DNA from: Rhynochetos jubatus
Lineage: Eukaryota; Chordata; Aves; Eurypygiformes; Rhynochetidae
Assembly: GCA_027574665.1 (NCBI GenBank)
Contig: CM050657.1
Span: 24,902,700-24,966,699, forward strand
DNA: 64,000 bases
Direction of reading: 5' to 3'
The notes beneath the pieces are model-generated. The model ran no database searches, was not told the DNA's origin, and saw nothing but the letters and a program-made list of their open reading frames with translations. The translations under genes were made by a program, and so were the position numbers. Of the stretch, positions 59,601 to 64,000 are shown in pieces. The stretch's first letter is position 1. Every line of letters starts with the position of its first letter.

Positions 59601-62600
59601 CCAACATTCCCATGATTATGGCCAAACCATGCACCACTTTGCAGTGGAATACATCTACTTCCTACAGCACCCAGGCGCAAACAGTTGTGTCTGTGTCCAT
59701 TTGGGCCTGAAACCAGCACAGGGTCAGATGTCTGTTAAAAACAAACAAACATGCAAACAAAAGCCTAAGAAGCAGCATGGGGTGAGTTGTAAAAGGTGTC
59801 TGCACGTTTCAGATCTGAGTCTCAGATGAACCAACTCCAAGCAAGCGTAACCAGTGGTCAGACGATTTGCTGTAGCACTAAGGTGTAGCGTTGTTTGGGG
59901 TGGTTTTTTGGTTAGTCTCTCCTGGAATCCAGATTCTTTTTTCTTAGCGTGGAGAATAAAGACGGGTTTAAAGGACGTTCAGTAAAGCTGCAGCAGAGTC
60001 TGCTAACACACCCAATCCCAAGAAGTAGTTTTGCTAAATCTGTAAGGAAAATTACTCCAGCAATATCTCAGGATTGTAATTAATTGTACCTTGTATGAGT
60101 TACAAGGTACAAGCCTGGTATGGGTGGTTTTGGTGGATTTTTCCCCCCTAAAGAATACAAGATCCTAAAATAGAAGTCCACAAAGCTTGAACAGAAGTGA
60201 AAGGGGAGCAAGGGCCTTCAGTTCATAAAGCTCTGTGTAACAAAGGGTTTTAAAATACCAAACATTTCTAACCCACGTGACTGAATCTTAACACCAGAAA
60301 ATGGATCCGGGTGGTTTTGTATGTAACTTCATTCCTGGTGCTGAAAAGTCCATTACCAGATCGGCCCCCTGCTTCCCAAGAGGCATTTTGTTGCCTTTTG
60401 AATAGGTATCAGCAGTGGTTCCCTAGACAGGTACAGGTTCCCTTCCTCTGCTGGTAAGTAGGGATGATGCTGCTGACGTCCCTTGCGAAGCACTGCGAGC
60501 CCTGTAGGTGAAAAGCACCGTCAAAGAGCTGGGTGGTGGCACGATTCTGTTGCAGCTCCGTTGTGGAGCACCCTGTGCACACGCAGAACGAACGGCACAA
60601 CGGTTTACAGCCAAGGACTTTGGGATCTTGTTTCTCTGGTTATTGCCTATGAAGAGACACCATAGTTTGAAGCATTACAGGCGTTTAAAAGAGTTCAGCA
60701 AAAGCCCTCATTGCTATTTTTGACTGTAACTTGTGTGGAAAATGTGCATTCTTCAGCTGTTGGAGGTGCAGGGCCATGTACTGTCAGTATTTATGCCTCT
60801 GCTGAGAACAGAGCAGCAGAAGGATATTTTTTTCCCCCAGCTAAGTCCCCTGTATGGTAAAAGAGTGCAGCTTTCACTACACAAGGGCATAATGCCTGCC
60901 AGATGCAAAGAAAGGCTGTCTGCAAAACATAGGTGTTACAATCGTATTCTGTCCTTATACTTTAGAAACGCAGAGAATTTCATGGCAGTAGGCGGCCTTT
61001 CTGCTGCCCTACCTATTCCTTTCGTATAAATCTGGATACAGTTTTGAGTTCAGAGGCATTTAACTTCCTAACTGGATATAAAGTTCTTCCAGGTTCCTGA
61101 GGTATATTAACCCATAAAATAATGTTTGGCTGAAGTTTTCAGGATATCCTAAGGAGAAAAAAAAACCCCACAAATTATGAAAATTAGTATGTCGTCTTTG
61201 TTTCTACTCCTGCTTCCCCTAAATATACAAACAGATACCAGGCTCTTGATCAGATAACCCTGACCAAGCCTGTAACTACAATGACATTTGAAATCAGACC
61301 GAAATCGGGAACAAGTTCGTGCCCACAATCTGCACACGTATAGATGAGAAGGTGGATGTTGTTTTACCTGTTTAACGTGCTCTTTGGAATGTGGAATGAA
61401 TTAACTGCACGCAGTTCTTTTAGAAAAACGAATTATCGGGTAGGAAAGAGTGAACAGGGAGGTAGAAAAGATAAACGCATGAGTAACAGAAAGAGTTAAG
61501 GTTTCCAGTTAATGTGAAAAAAGCTGGAATTTAATCTTCTAAAAGCAAGAGAGATTAAAAACTTGAGTTTCACACAGTAAGGAAATGGAAACACATTATT
61601 TTCATGTCCAGAACTGACAGCTGTCAGCAATCAAGAAGGAAAATGAATATAGGATGTTGAAGGCTTCTGAGATGACCATATGTGCACATCTGTGTGCGTA
61701 TACTTACGTACGTGTGTGTACAAAACATCACCTGATCTTTCCCAGCGTGGAGGTGCCAGATCCTCCACAAACTGATGTGAGGTACACCTCAAAAGATGTT
61801 GTTTGATATTCTGCTGTAAATACTGCACCCCCAGAATCTTGAGTAAATACTTGATTGTGGTTAGCAGGTAACTCTCTTCAAAGGGTCCTCACAACAGGGG
61901 TGGGAAGATGTACCAGAGTGGGTTGCTGCTTTGCAGAGTAATACACCCTAGGGCTCAGATCTCTAGTGACTGTTCCATCTCAGTTTCAGTGGGTTTAGAA
62001 GTTGCTGCTAGACTCATTAAAACCTAGAAGTAAAGATTAGTAGACAGAAAGAAGTAGTACAGGTAGAGTATTATGCTAACAGTGCAGCATTGCTCCCTAG
62101 ATTATATTTGCTAGTGTTAGGGGTGGGGTGGGGGTGGGTTCAGCCTACTTAAATGTTTTTAAGCCTGGGGCTTCTTCTACTGCTTCCCCTGGGAGATTAC
62201 TCTAGAGTCTATTAGCATTCACCATTAGAAAGGTTTTCTTGATAATGGATTTAAAGAATCCTTTTTGTAATTTTTCTCTCATTAGTCCCTTTTGCACCAT
62301 CCTAAATAATTCCTCTAACCATGATTTATATCCTTTGAATATTTTTAGGTAGTTATCAAGTTCATTGCCTGTGGTCATTTATTAGAGAAGCTATGAACCC
62401 CTCCTCCTTCCGATGCATCCCTTCAGTCTCATCTTTTCTTACCTTTTCATGTAATGTCATTAACACACAAACTGAAAAACCTGGTGTTTCCTTAAATTAG
62501 TCATGGTCAGTTCGCTCTGTTAAAGTGCTCTGTGTTGCTGTGCGTCACCGCGTAGGTTGCTACGGTTAAACAGATATATATTGAAACCTTTTTTTTTAGA

Positions 62601-64000
62601 AGTCTTACTGTAATCTACGGATAAGTTCTGATACAATATGGATTTGACAATCTTTTATGTCGCTATGATTTAACAAAGTCAACCAATAAACGTTGGAGCC
62701 AACCAAACAGTAACACAAAGTAGTAATTTGTTAAAACTTTGTCATCGTTGTTTTGAAAACAGTCATTCATGTGCCCATGCTTTGAAGCGCCCCGACACTA
62801 AACAGCAACTGTTACCAATACATTGCTTTAAGAAAGATTAGTATGTGTTGGTTCTCCTCAAATCTCATTGGCAGAATGACCTACTTTCTAAAGCAAGCGC
62901 TCAAGATTTCTAGCCACACGTTAACTGCTGCAAAGAAACGGAATTGCGCCGCCTTTTCCGAGTACTGCCGTGCCTAACGCCGTACTTCAGCTTTGCAGCG
63001 CCTTGACTGGCAGGGCTCTGACGGCAGGGGAGGTTCCAAGCACGCCTCGAGCAAACCTCGGGTCTCTGGCTCAGCAGCCTGATTGCACAGACAAATAGCA
63101 AAGAGGTACAAAGTCAGCTTGAGTCTTTTAATTGATTTGTTTCCTTCTTCTACCCCAACCAGCCAAACCGGAACTGAAAACTTTGTGCTCAAAGGCCCAC
63201 TGCATCACTGTGACCCAAACGAAATGAAACTGTCGTCCTCCTTCGCCCTGTCTAGAAGGATTGATGTAAAGGCAGAGCAGGCACACCAAGCCTTCCGCTG
63301 CTGGCTGAAGGGTGCTGTACCCTTCCCTCAGCACACCCCTGTCCCTAGTAAGTGTCACCCTGCATCGTACAAATAATACTGTAGGGGATGGCGTGCCGCC
63401 GTCGGTGGGTTTAGGTCACGTGGTTGAACAAAGACGATTCCTTTGGCTAATGCAATGGATGAGAGCAGTTAGTGGAAATAGCTTTTTGGTTTCCTAAAAG
63501 ACACTCTGTCATCATGGCTTCCTGCCTCTTCTCTGCCCACCTTTCCAAAGCCATTGCCTGAAGAGTAACTTCAGTCTGATAGACCAGAGGGGAGACGGTA
63601 AAGCCTTGCAAGGTTGCAGTGCAAAGGGAGAAAAAAAGAATTCCTGAGCAAAGAACTGTAAAACATGACTTAATCTGTGATGAGCTGCAGAGAAGGGATC
63701 AGACATTCACCCTGAATGTTGCTGGCGCTTGGTGGGAGGAGTTGTTGCTAGTTAGAATTAACTCTATACTTACGAAATATCTCAGCTGTCATTGAGAGTG
63801 TAGGATTTTGAAGAGCTGAGAAATAATCTCATGATGTTGACTGTAGCTGCTCTGAGCCCTAACTATCTGGGACAATTCTATTTCATATTTCATCGTAGCT
63901 TGACAGTAAAGCTTCATCTGCCTGCAGAAATGTAGAACTTTTCACACACAGTTCATCATTTCCAAGATTTGCTTCCGTGTCGGTGCGTGAGTTCTTGTTG
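56601..64000. other. Distal 3' UTR or intergenic region without a recognisable gene
   Basis: No exon of a known family, RNA gene or recognisable transposon was seen. Three more AATAAA signals occur near 57061-57488, so part may still be CLSTN2 3' UTR. It contains an alternating purine-pyrimidine stretch (58742-58840), a strong G-quadruplex motif (62120-62138) and a small CpG cluster (62890-63060). Short open frames such as 60733-61029 look like chance. Confidence 0.6.
58742..58840. repeat. Alternating purine-pyrimidine, AT/TG-rich stretch
   Basis: It contains ACACACAC, ATATATATA, ATGCATACATAC and GTATGTATGTGTGTATAT runs, giving an imperfect dinucleotide/tetranucleotide repeat region. Confidence 0.65.

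Noticed and set aside
1-64000. CRISPR arrays, bacterial operons, phage or plasmid systems
   Set aside because: No spaced direct repeats, no long prokaryotic frames and no ribosome-binding patterns; the window is spliced vertebrate DNA with CR1 elements.
1-64000. Endogenous retrovirus or LTR element
   Set aside because: I saw no paired LTRs, primer-binding site or gag/pol-like frames.

Overview
The window is vertebrate nuclear DNA, most likely from a bird. Coding sequence is sparse and split into short exons with GT-AG borders and long AT-rich introns. The interspersed repeats are CR1 retroposon copies of the avian/sauropsid type. There are no operons, CRISPR arrays or bacterial features.

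The only gene I can support is the 3' half of a calsyntenin on the plus strand, best assigned to calsyntenin-2 (CLSTN2, alcadein-gamma). Nine coding exons (28023-28185, 41865-42031, 45392-45540, 46937-47160, 49701-49871, 50493-50638, 51832-51955, 52965-53149, 53789-53995) join in frame to 511 codons plus a TAA stop. They encode the end of the laminin-G-like (LG) domain, the remaining extracellular region, one transmembrane helix and an acidic cytoplasmic tail with two WDDS kinesin-light-chain-binding motifs. The signal peptide, cadherin repeats and first part of the LG domain must lie upstream of base 1.

Layout: 1-28022 is intron with decayed repeats (CR1 at about 9658-9812 and 23960-24420, MIR/tRNA-like fragments, homopolymers). 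28023-53995 holds the exons; its first intron is 13.7 kb and carries two further CR1 copies (31881-32065 and 35655-36425) and a small CpG cluster (41170-41285). 53996 onward is 3' UTR with several AATAAA signals, grading into intergenic DNA with no recognisable gene to 64000.

None of the other open reading frames is convincing: they are short, of biased composition, lack splice context and resemble no family I recognise. I found no undescribed system. The points worth a second look are details of the calsyntenin tail, two G-quadruplex motifs, two CpG clusters and the repeat remnants.
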